Origin: Methylotenera_A sp031422335 | GTDB taxonomy: Bacteria > Pseudomonadota > Gammaproteobacteria > Burkholderiales > Methylophilaceae | Direction of reading: 5' to 3' | Assembly (NCBI GenBank): GCA_031422335.1 | Contig: JANOQW010000009.1 | Location: 1-64,000 of the forward strand | DNA length: 64,000 nt | Part shown: one piece after another, positions 33,850 to 41,787 of the stretch | Layout of the letters: the number at the start of each line of letters is the position of its first letter | How positions within the stretch are numbered: the first letter of the stretch is position 1 | Program-made: the position numbers and the translations under genes | The notes under the pieces: model-generated | The model's database searches: none | The model's input: only the letters and a program-made list of their open reading frames with translations | What the model was told of the DNA's origin: nothing

Positions 33850-34629
33850 TTACTCAGCTGCAGCTTCTACAGCCGCTTCAGCGACAACTGCAATTTCTGC
33901 AGTATTTGGTGTAGTGTCTTCTTTAGCAGATTTCACCAACTCAGTCATTGCATTCGCTTTGCCATCTAACACTGCATCGGCCATGCCGCGTGCATATAAA
34001 CGAATTGCACGGCTTGAGTCATCGTTGCCTGGAATCACATAAGCCACGCCATCTGGTGAGTTATTGGTATCTACAACGCCAATCACTGGAATGCCCAATT
34101 TAGCCGCTTCAGTAATCGCGCCACTTTCGTGGCCCACGTCGATGATGAAAATGGCATCTGGCAAGCCACCCATTTCTTTAATACCACCAATTGAACGCTC
34201 TAATTTTTCAATTTCGCGTTTGTAGCCCAAAATTTCTTTTTTGCCGAATTTTTCTAAGCTACCATCTAACAACATTGCATCAAAATCATGCAAGCGTTTA
34301 ATCGATTGTTTCACCGTTTTAAAGTTAGTCAGCATACCGCCTAACCAACGATGATTCACATAAGCACAGCCTGCGCGAACTGCTTCTTCTTTCATAATAT
34401 CGCGGGCTTGACGTTTAGTACCCACAAATAAAATACGACCCTTGTTAGCCGCCAATGTGCGCGTATATTTAAGCGCATCCTCAAACAATGGTAAGGTTTT
34501 TTCAAGGTTAACAATATGAATTTTGTTACGATCACCAAAAATGTACTCAGCCATTTTTGGGTTCCAATAACGGGTTTGGTGGCCAAAGTGAACACCGGCC
34601 TCAAGCATTTGACGCATAGTTACTGACAT
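33850..34629 (-). CDS. rpsB: 30S ribosomal protein S2
   Basis: The last-assembling protein of the small subunit. Of 259 residues, it opens with MRQMLEAGVHFGHQTRYWNP and contains FVGTKRQARDI, VNHRWLGGMLTNFKT and IGVVDTNNSPDGV. The C-terminal Ala/Glu-rich tail (AVVAEAAVEAAAE) is common in this group. It is the first gene of the superoperon, and the region upstream should hold its promoter and S2-binding leader. Confidence 0.98.
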   Translation of the reverse strand: MSVTMRQMLEAGVHFGHQTRYWNPKMAEYIFGDRNKIHIVNLEKTLPLFEDALKYTRTLAANKGRILFVGTKRQARDIMKEEAVRAGCAYVNHRWLGGMLTNFKTVKQSIKRLHDFDAMLLDGSLEKFGKKEILGYKREIEKLERSIGGIKEMGGLPDAIFIIDVGHESGAITEAAKLGIPVIGVVDTNNSPDGVAYVIPGNDDSSRAIRLYARGMADAVLDGKANAMTELVKSAKEDTTPNTAEIAVVAEAAVEAAAE

Positions 34630-34847
34630 AATTACTCCATGTAAGGGTTAAATTTACATTCATCCACAATATGCACTTTTTAAAGTGAGCACCCTGTACG
34701 GGATGATGCAATGATTTTTACTGCAAATTTCTACAAAATTTGTAGAGGCCGAATAATAGCACTAACTGTTTGAGTTTGCTAGCTTTAGCAGCTTTATCGG
34801 TATAAATACATATATGAATAGACTGTTTTTAAGCGTGCTAATTCAGA
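34630..34847 (-). promoter_or_regulatory. rpsB upstream region (promoter and leader)
   Basis: This 341-bp gap up to 34970 holds no gene. On the minus strand I see a possible extended -10 (TGCTATTAT, complement of 34753-34761). Downstream there is a 15-bp interrupted palindrome, CTACAAA-A-TTTGTAG (34731-34745), and a leader with short inverted repeats (CACTTTTTAAAGTG, 34674-34687) that could be the S2-binding autoregulatory site. The palindromic element at 34848-34884 bounds it. Details are inference. Confidence 0.4.
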
Positions 34848-34884
34848 TGTCCTGCAGGCCGCATAGATATTGGCTCCTGGAGCA
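34848..34884. repeat. 37-bp palindromic element (intergenic)
   Basis: Arms TGTCCTGCAGGCC and GGCTCCTGGAGCA with loop GCATAGATATT, the same loop variant as the copy at 5743-5779. It lies between the divergent rpsB and the small exported protein gene. Confidence 0.88.
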
Positions 34885-34970
34885 TCTATTAAATAGATTT
34901 TTACATGTGTTTATCTAAAAAAATATTTATACCATGCAAACTTATTCAAAACTTATGCTATCTTAAAAGG

Positions 34971-35315
34971 ATGTTTAAACGGTTTTCTATTCATCTTGCC
35001 TTAATCTTTTTATTTGCGTTTGCGCAAATAGGCGCCGTGACGCATGGCATTAGTCATGTGGAAGATTTTACTAAGCACAGCCAAACCAGTGAAAGTCAGC
35101 AAGATCCAAGTGAGAAAAACAAGAGTACCCACAGCGAGCAATGCGAACAATGTATTAGTTTTGCCAAAATTGCTGGCGGCTTAGCAACAAAAAGTTTTGA
35201 ATTCCCCATTACCCAAGCCAATTTTATTGGCAGTAGCCCGCTTCAAACCCAAGTTTCATCTCAACTTCTCCGCGCTTACGCAGCACGTGCCCCGCCACTC
35301 ACCACCTTAATTTAG
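34971..35315 (+). CDS. Small exported Cys/His-containing protein (DUF2946-like)
   Basis: A 114-residue protein with a signal peptide or one membrane helix (IHLALIFLFAFAQIGAVTHG). A His- and Ser-rich polar stretch follows, with the motif HSEQCEQC, a potential metal site. The ATG at 34971 is preferred because AAAAGG lies just upstream; an upstream frame start adds an unlikely 22 residues. The arrangement resembles DUF2946-type proteins found ahead of metal-related TonB receptors, but the family call is tentative. The TonB receptor begins 63 bp downstream and is probably co-transcribed. Confidence 0.65.
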   Translation: MFKRFSIHLALIFLFAFAQIGAVTHGISHVEDFTKHSQTSESQQDPSEKNKSTHSEQCEQCISFAKIAGGLATKSFEFPITQANFIGSSPLQTQVSSQLLRAYAARAPPLTTLI

Positions 35316-35378
35316 TTTTAATTCTTCAGCAATGTTTTGACATTGCTGATTACTTATTTATTTTATAAGGTGGTTATT

Positions 35379-37466
35379 ATGTATTTACCAAAAAAATTGA
35401 TAGCGTTAGCTATCAGCAACTTGTTCATTCAGGCATCACTTATTCAATCTACGTTTGCAGCAGACAACATTGACTTAGCGCCAATCGCTGTGACAGGCAA
35501 TCCTTTGGGCGTTGGTTCCGACGAACTGGTGGTGCCAGTTTCTGTGTTGAATGGTCGTGAACTAAGTTTACGCCGAGAAAGCACATTGGGCGAAATGCTC
35601 AATGGCATGCCAGGTGTGACAGCGACGCAATTTGGGCCAAACGCATCGCGGCCAGTGATTCGCGGGCTTGATGCCGAGCGCGTTAAAATTATGCAAAACG
35701 GCATTGGTATTTTAGATGCGTCTAGCTTAAGTTTTGACCATGCGGTTGGCGTTGACCCATTGATTATTGAGCAAATTGATGTGGTGCGCGGCCCTGCCGC
35801 GCTGCTATATGGTGGTAGCGCGATGGGCGGCGTGGTGAATGCGATTGACCACCGCATACCCACCGAAAAGGTTGACGGTATTATTGGACGTGCCGAAACG
35901 CGCTTTGGCGGCGCTGACAGTACGCGCAATGCAGCCGCAGTGATTGATATTGGCAATGGCGTATTTGCAATTCATGGCGATGCTTATAACCGTAAAAGTG
36001 ATGATTTGGATATTCCAGGCTTTGCAGTTTCTAGCCGTAAAAGCCGCGCCGATGGTACGCCACGTGAAAATAAAGGAAAATTAGTCAACAGTAGCGCCGA
36101 AGGAGATGGTGGTGCCTTGGGTGCATCGCTGACATTCGATAAAGGCTATATTGGGCTTTCGTACTCAATCCTAGACACCAATTACGGCGTGGTGGCAGAG
36201 GAAGAAGTGCGCATTGATATGAACAGCAAACGCTGGGAGCTGGCGAGTGAATTTAAAGACTTGGGCAGCATTATCAACCGCGTAAAATTTCGCATGGCGC
36301 ACACCGATTATGAGCATGTTGAACTTGAGGGCGCAGAAGTCGGCACCACTTTTACTAACCGTGGTTTAGAAGGCAGTTTTGAGCTGGGTCATGTTAACCT
36401 TGGCCAGTTGCAAGGCGTGTTAGGTTATCAATTTAGCAATACCAACTTTGCTGCACTGGGTGAGGAAGCGTTTGTGCCAAATGTGAATACGCAAAATAAA
36501 GCACTCTACCTATACGAGGAATTAGCGCTAGGCAATGCCGAGCAAAAACATAAAATCAGCTTTGGTGGCAGGCTGGGGCATACGTCGGTAGATTCTAAAG
36601 GCAGTGATGTGTTTGGTGTAGGCCAAAATAATAGCTTTAACCCAAACAGTTTTGCGCTGGGTGGTTTGTATCAAATTAACCAAAATTGGTCGCTTACCAG
36701 CAATTTATCGCACAACGAACGTGCACCGAGTTATTTTGAGCTTTATGCCAACGGCGCACACATTGCCACTGGCCAGTTTGAGGTGGGTAGCACCAATTTT
36801 AGCAAAGAGCGCTCAAATGGTTTGGATGCGCAAGTACGTTGGAAAGATGCCAAAAATAGTTTTAGTGTAGGCGCTTATTACACGCGCTTTAGCAATTTTA
36901 TTGGTTTGTTTGATACGGGGAACACGCGTGGCGCAGATGGTGAATTAAATCCTGCAGATTTAGATAATGACGGTGTTGCCGATGGCTCTGGCGAAGATAT
37001 ATTAGGAGAAGCGCAATTTAGAGCGGTACCAGCTGTGTTTAAAGGCTTAGAGGCAGAAGGTAAGTTTAACATAAGCACTAACTGGGATTTAAACTTGCGT
37101 GGCGACTATGTAAAAGCCAAAGATAAGCGCAATAACCAAGATTTGCCGCGCATTGCACCGCTAAGATTGGGCGCTGGTTTGCAATATGGCTTAGGTAATT
37201 TTACCGCCAAGTTAGATGTATTGCGCGCGTTTAAGCAAAACAACACCGCTGAAAACGAGTTAGAAACAGACGGCTACACCAATGTAAGCGCCATTGTGGC
37301 GTATAAACTGGGTCAACTTTTTAACTCGAATAAGTTTAATGTGGAAATTTTTGCCAAAGCCAATAACTTGCTTGATGACGAAATTCGCGAGCATGCCTCA
37401 TTCTTAAAAGATATTTCGCCAGCAGGTGAGCGCTCGATGTTGATTGGAGCCAGAGCAGACTTTTAG
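35379..37466 (+). CDS. TonB-dependent outer-membrane receptor, ZnuD-like
   Basis: A 695-residue receptor with a signal peptide ending STFAADN. The plug domain contains RPVIRGLDAERVKIMQNG, DASSLSFDHAVGVDPL and VRGPAALLYGGSAMGGVVN, closely resembling the zinc receptor ZnuD. A 22-strand barrel ends in the typical aromatic (IGARADF). An acidic Asp/Asn-rich stretch, L-D-N-D-G-V-A-D-G at about residues 528-536, could bind metal. The start at 35379 is preferred over an upstream TTG-like start because AAGG precedes it. Zinc as substrate is inference; a Zur site was not identified. Confidence 0.85.
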   Translation: MYLPKKLIALAISNLFIQASLIQSTFAADNIDLAPIAVTGNPLGVGSDELVVPVSVLNGRELSLRRESTLGEMLNGMPGVTATQFGPNASRPVIRGLDAERVKIMQNGIGILDASSLSFDHAVGVDPLIIEQIDVVRGPAALLYGGSAMGGVVNAIDHRIPTEKVDGIIGRAETRFGGADSTRNAAAVIDIGNGVFAIHGDAYNRKSDDLDIPGFAVSSRKSRADGTPRENKGKLVNSSAEGDGGALGASLTFDKGYIGLSYSILDTNYGVVAEEEVRIDMNSKRWELASEFKDLGSIINRVKFRMAHTDYEHVELEGAEVGTTFTNRGLEGSFELGHVNLGQLQGVLGYQFSNTNFAALGEEAFVPNVNTQNKALYLYEELALGNAEQKHKISFGGRLGHTSVDSKGSDVFGVGQNNSFNPNSFALGGLYQINQNWSLTSNLSHNERAPSYFELYANGAHIATGQFEVGSTNFSKERSNGLDAQVRWKDAKNSFSVGAYYTRFSNFIGLFDTGNTRGADGELNPADLDNDGVADGSGEDILGEAQFRAVPAVFKGLEAEGKFNISTNWDLNLRGDYVKAKDKRNNQDLPRIAPLRLGAGLQYGLGNFTAKLDVLRAFKQNNTAENELETDGYTNVSAIVAYKLGQLFNSNKFNVEIFAKANNLLDDEIREHASFLKDISPAGERSMLIGARADF

Positions 37467-37481
37467 TGAGCTCATTCAAGG

Positions 37482-37518
37482 TGCTCTGCAAGCTAATATC
37501 CATGCGGCTTGCAGAGCA
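37482..37518. repeat. 37-bp palindromic element (intergenic)
   Basis: Arms TGCTCTGCAAGCT and GGCTTGCAGAGCA with loop AATATCCATGC. Relative to the copy at 18256-18292 the fourth base pair has changed from C-G to T-A on both sides, so pairing is preserved. It lies between the converging receptor and acyltransferase genes. Confidence 0.92.
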
Positions 37519-37530
37519 CCTATTTTAATA

Positions 37531-39552
37531 TTACTTTTGCATGTTTTTAACAATTTCATCCACCACCATGCGGCCGCCTGCGGTGGTGAGATGATTATTA
37601 TCAAAGTAGTAACTGTGTTTATCAGTGCCGATTAAACATTTTTCGCTATCACAAAAAATATCATCAAAATTAAGCAAATTGAGCTGCCCCGCTTGCGCAT
37701 GTTGCTTAAATAGCGGGCTGACAAAAGCTTGCAATTGCACATGTTGCTGTTTAGAAACCGATAGCTCACGAATACTTTCAGTGATTTTTTGCGGGCCTTT
37801 GGTATAAATTTTATAGTACAAATCCTTTACACCAAGCATTTGTTGCGGTATTTGCTCAATAATATAAAGTTGCACGTCAATACTGGCATAGGCCGCCACC
37901 GTTTGTTTTAACCCTGCCTTAAATGCATCACGCGATAAAGCTTTTTCGCGTTTAGCATCTTTCGTCTTACCTATCCAAGTAGCTTCGGCGCCATCATAAC
38001 CGCCATCGGTGTAAACTGACCAACGGCCGATGAGAAAAACTTTTTTAATATTGTTAGCTTTAACATAATCAAACACACGCTGATTAACCAAATGGCATCC
38101 GACTTGCGCTTGATCTGACCGTAAAATATAGATACCTAACAATGGCGTACAGTAACTCGTACCGCTGTAAACCGCATGGATATTGGCTCGCAGAGCAGCC
38201 TCATCAAAGGCATCAAATAACGATTTGGAATGTGAATCGCCGAATACCATAATTTTTGGTTTGGTATCAACTGTTTTATCTACAATTCCCAAAGATTTAA
38301 TACCTAGGTCGCACAACCAATCATTATTTTTATATAAATCGGGCTTGTCAAAGCAGGTGCTTGCGCGATCGGTCAAGCCAAACGAGCTGCTGAGCGAACT
38401 GGGCATATTGAAACGCTGCTCGAAGCCTTTGTTATAAACACCAACCAAGCCCACCGCGATAAAAAACAAACTACCCAGCAGACCAAACCAAAATATTTGT
38501 TTACGCGAGGTGATATTTTTATTTCTAAATGGTGTTTCTACAAACTTCCAAGTTAAAAATGCCAACAATAATGAAAGCAGAATTAGCAGCAAATACATGA
38601 CTTTACTAGGTTCTTGCATGCTGCCATAGCGCGCAAAACTAAACAGTGGTTGATGCCACAAATAAGTGCTGTAGCTGATTAAACCAATCCCTACTAATAA
38701 TTTGCTACCAAGTAGTTTTCCAACAAAAGTTTGTGGATTAGCAAATAACACGATAAGCACTGCGCCAATGGTGGGTGGTAGCGCATTAATACCCGGGAAC
38801 GGCGTAAATTTATCATATGCAAATACAGCGTAAGTAATCAGCAATAAGCCCATAAAGCTTGCAGCTTGATTGGCAACTAAGTGTAAATGATTTGGGTTTT
38901 CGTCTGAATTGGTGCTCGAGAATAGATAAAAAGCTGCCAATGCGCCGATTAACAGCTCCCAGCCACGCGTAGGTAATAAGTAAAACGACACAGAGGCAAA
39001 CCGTGTCAGCGCCCATTCTGACAAAGCTAAACTTGCCAATGCACAGAAAAACAGTAAACCAATTATCCATCGCTTGCCAACAAAGCGCCAAGCCAGCATT
39101 AAAAATAGCGGGAACAACACATAATATTGCTCTTCTACCGCCAAGCTCCAAGTATGTAATAGCGGCTTTAACTCGTTGGCAGTGGCAAAATAACCTGCCT
39201 CTTTCCAAAACAAAATATTCGATAAAAATAACGAAACTGCTACAACACTTTCAGAAAAATCCCACAGGCCAGTTGGCGACATCCATAACCAAGCGAAGGG
39301 CAAACATGCCAGCATTACCAAAAATAAGGCAGGCAATATGCGTCGCGCACGCCGCTCATAAAACTTTAAGATTGAAAATGTGCCTGCATGCAGTTCGTTT
39401 ATGATAATGGATGTGATGAGGTAGCCACTGATGACGAAAAAAATATCAACGCCAACATAGCCGCCAGCAAAGCTTTGAATTCCCGCATGAAACAACAGTA
39501 CAGGCATGACTGCGAGGGCGCGCAGGCCATCAATTTCTCTTCTATAACTCAT
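37531..39552 (-). CDS. OafA/YrhL-type membrane acyltransferase with C-terminal SGNH domain
   Basis: A 673-residue protein that probably O-acetylates a cell-surface glycan (lipopolysaccharide, exopolysaccharide or peptidoglycan). The N-terminal acyltransferase-3 domain (about 1-360) starts EIDGLRALAVMPVLLFHAG and has about ten helices. The C-terminal SGNH domain has block I in VFGDSHSKSLFDAF and the late Asp/His pair in YYFDNNHLTTAGG. Just after block I, residues 453-464 (A-L-R-A-N-I-H-A) are encoded by a palindromic-element sequence in frame. The target glycan is unknown; no O-antigen genes are in this window. Confidence 0.88.
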   Translation of the reverse strand: MSYRREIDGLRALAVMPVLLFHAGIQSFAGGYVGVDIFFVISGYLITSIIINELHAGTFSILKFYERRARRILPALFLVMLACLPFAWLWMSPTGLWDFSESVVAVSLFLSNILFWKEAGYFATANELKPLLHTWSLAVEEQYYVLFPLFLMLAWRFVGKRWIIGLLFFCALASLALSEWALTRFASVSFYLLPTRGWELLIGALAAFYLFSSTNSDENPNHLHLVANQAASFMGLLLITYAVFAYDKFTPFPGINALPPTIGAVLIVLFANPQTFVGKLLGSKLLVGIGLISYSTYLWHQPLFSFARYGSMQEPSKVMYLLLILLSLLLAFLTWKFVETPFRNKNITSRKQIFWFGLLGSLFFIAVGLVGVYNKGFEQRFNMPSSLSSSFGLTDRASTCFDKPDLYKNNDWLCDLGIKSLGIVDKTVDTKPKIMVFGDSHSKSLFDAFDEAALRANIHAVYSGTSYCTPLLGIYILRSDQAQVGCHLVNQRVFDYVKANNIKKVFLIGRWSVYTDGGYDGAEATWIGKTKDAKREKALSRDAFKAGLKQTVAAYASIDVQLYIIEQIPQQMLGVKDLYYKIYTKGPQKITESIRELSVSKQQHVQLQAFVSPLFKQHAQAGQLNLLNFDDIFCDSEKCLIGTDKHSYYFDNNHLTTAGGRMVVDEIVKNMQK
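38161..38197. repeat. Palindromic-element sequence inside the acyltransferase gene, in frame
   Basis: Loop GCATGGATATT and arm GGCTCGCAGAGCA are near-perfect. The other arm (ACCGCTGTAAACC) is partly decayed. The gene strand encodes A-L-R-A-N-I-H-A, the same frame as uppS. Confidence 0.85.
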
Positions 39553-39586
39553 AAATTATTTGTTACTTTGTTTGATATTTAATTGC

Positions 39587-40747
39587 CTAGCCAACAATAT
39601 ATGTAATCACCATCGGCTGCGTTTCTTGGTCTGCGTAAAGTGCGCGAATAGCTTCGATAAATTGCGCACTGGGTGGTTTAACGCAATCTAAATACACCTT
39701 GTAAAGCCCGCCATAGCCCATTTCGTGATAGCGCGCCAACATTTCTTCTTCGGTTTTTCCTTCAGGAATGCCCAAGTGCAGCGTCGGTTTACCGCTTTCA
39801 ACACCAAACACAGGGCTATGCCATAAAAACTGTGCCCCACCGGTTTTGGGCAGTTTCATATAAAAATATTTAAAATTATTATGAGTCGCTAAAAATCCTC
39901 TGCGACGACGCTTCCATTCGATTAAGCCATGACCTGGCTTGGCCAAACTGACACCATAATCGCAAAAGTCATAACCATTTTCAATGGATGCTTCTAGCGC
40001 CAAGTGCAAATTAATCGAATTCACCTCGCCCCAGCGCTTGTAATCAGAAAAAATACTACTTGGGTAACCCAAGCGAGTAACGTGCCAATAACGCTTGCCT
40101 TTGCGGGTGTACGGGCTGCCAAGGTGACAACCCACTTCTTCTTCATTGCAGAAAAGCAAATCTAATCTACCGCCTTCTTCATACACAATTTTTTGCACTA
40201 AGCCTGGCTTTAACTGAGCGGCAGCTAAGTCATGCCTAGCAATAGCATATAGCTTAAGCATGCTAATTTCAATAGTGTCAATTTTATCAACATTATCAAT
40301 GGCTTGATAACGGTAGCTGGGGCGCTCTGAACTAATTGAGCGACGCAAACTTTTAGAGTAGCTGGCAACAATATCCTCGATGGGACGCCCTAACTTAACA
40401 AGGGTAATTAAAGTGAAAGGAATACAAATCGCATCGCGCATAGGGTATTCAGTTACATACACTTTGGGGCCGCTTGTGATGGTTTGCGTTGATTTTACAG
40501 GGTCTGCGCCCAACAACGTCATTAGCAAGGCCTTGTTTTTTTCCCGACCTTTATAATGTACTGTGGTTAAAAGATTGGGTAAATTGGTTTCACCAGTTTG
40601 AAAAGAAAACTGTTGCCATTGCAAACAGTTTAAGCTCCCAAAAAAATGTTTGAGTCGGTTTTTTTTTTGCAAAATTTCAAATAGAACAGATGGTGAAACC
40701 CAGCTTTTAAAAGCTGATTTAAATCGGCCAAGTCCCTGAGCTTGCAT
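39587..40747 (-). CDS. GNAT-superfamily protein, FemAB/BioF2-like acyltransferase
   Basis: A 386-residue cytoplasmic protein whose C-terminal half resembles the Acetyltransf_6 (BioF2/FemAB-like) fold: RKGKRYWHVTRLGYPSSIFSDYKRWGEV is too long to quote fully, but the ending NLHLALEASIENGYDFCDYG followed by GLIEWKRRRRG is characteristic. Such proteins transfer acyl or aminoacyl groups, often in polysaccharide or lipid pathways. It follows (in gene order precedes) the OafA-type gene with a 34-bp gap, so the two are probably one transcript. AAGGA lies ahead of the ATG. The substrate is unknown. Confidence 0.65.
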   Translation of the reverse strand: MQAQGLGRFKSAFKSWVSPSVLFEILQKKNRLKHFFGSLNCLQWQQFSFQTGETNLPNLLTTVHYKGREKNKALLMTLLGADPVKSTQTITSGPKVYVTEYPMRDAICIPFTLITLVKLGRPIEDIVASYSKSLRRSISSERPSYRYQAIDNVDKIDTIEISMLKLYAIARHDLAAAQLKPGLVQKIVYEEGGRLDLLFCNEEEVGCHLGSPYTRKGKRYWHVTRLGYPSSIFSDYKRWGEVNSINLHLALEASIENGYDFCDYGVSLAKPGHGLIEWKRRRRGFLATHNNFKYFYMKLPKTGGAQFLWHSPVFGVESGKPTLHLGIPEGKTEEEMLARYHEMGYGGLYKVYLDCVKPPSAQFIEAIRALYADQETQPMVITYIVG

Positions 40748-40982
40748 AGTTAATCCTTAACTAATTTATTGTTATTATGAATTTTTATATGAATTTTTAG
40801 TAATGTTGCTACTCTTCGACTACAGACGGAAATTTAATGCAAGATCCGTATTATTGCAATGTGTTAGATTATAAATGAATCTAAACAAATTCTATAAAAA
40901 AAGCACCTACACTATGTAAAGCACATTATCTCTAAGGGCTAGCTATGCTAAAATCAACTATTCATTTTTGCATATATACGCC

Positions 40983-41780
40983 ATGGCTATTACCATCAAC
41001 AACGCTGAAGACATTGCAGCCATGCGCATTGCAGGCAAGCTAGGCTCTGAAGTGCTGGATTACATCACCCCTTTTGTAGTGCAAGGCGTCACCACAGAAA
41101 AACTCGACCAGCTATGCCATGATTATATTGTGAATGTGCAGCAAGCGATTCCTGCACCGTTGAATTACGCGCCCGATGGCCACACGCCCTACCCTAAATC
41201 TATTTGCACTTCTGTCAATCATCAAATTTGCCACGGTGTGCCTGGCGATAAAGTGCTTAAAAATGGCGATACAGTCAATATTGATATTACCGTGATTAAA
41301 GACGGTTACCACGGCGATACTTCGCGTATGTTTCATGTGGGCGAGGTATCGATTCAAGCTAAAAGACTGTCAGAACTTACATACCAAGCCATGTGGTTGG
41401 GCATTCGCCAAGTGAAGCCAGACGCCACATTGGGCGATATTGGTTATGCAATTCAAAGTTTTGCAGAGAAAAATGGTTTTAGTGTGGTGCGCGAATTTTG
41501 TGGTCACGGCATAGGCAAAGTGTTTCATACTGAGCCGCAGATATTGCATTACGGTCGCCCTGGCCAAGGGCTAAAGCTTAAAGCTGGCATGATTTTTACC
41601 ATTGAGCCGATGATTAATGCGGGTAAGCGCGATATTAAGCAAATGCCTGATGGTTGGACGATTGTCACTAAAGACCGTAGTTTATCGGCACAGTGGGAGC
41701 ATACAATTTTAGTCACCGAAACAGGTTACGAAGTAATGACACTGTCGAGCGGATCGCCTGCCATGCCTGTATTTGCTTGA
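40983..41780 (+). CDS. map: Methionine aminopeptidase, type I
   Basis: Removes the initiator methionine. The 265-residue protein has the dinuclear metal site: the two Asp in VNIDITVIKDGYHGDTS, the His in FCGHGIGKVFHTEP, the Glu in FTIEPMI and the last Glu in QWEHTILVTE. The ATG at 40983 (AITINNAED) is preferred over a TTG five codons upstream. Usually rpsB lies divergently next to map; here the gene is 6 kb away from rpsB, separated by surface genes. glnD follows with 7-bp spacing or overlap. Confidence 0.97.
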   Translation: MAITINNAEDIAAMRIAGKLGSEVLDYITPFVVQGVTTEKLDQLCHDYIVNVQQAIPAPLNYAPDGHTPYPKSICTSVNHQICHGVPGDKVLKNGDTVNIDITVIKDGYHGDTSRMFHVGEVSIQAKRLSELTYQAMWLGIRQVKPDATLGDIGYAIQSFAEKNGFSVVREFCGHGIGKVFHTEPQILHYGRPGQGLKLKAGMIFTIEPMINAGKRDIKQMPDGWTIVTKDRSLSAQWEHTILVTETGYEVMTLSSGSPAMPVFA

Positions 41781-41787
41781 TTCTGGC

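Noticed and set aside
39003..39404. A 133-codon plus-strand frame opposite the acyltransferase gene
   Set aside because: It lies wholly within a well-supported membrane protein gene, and its composition reflects the complement.
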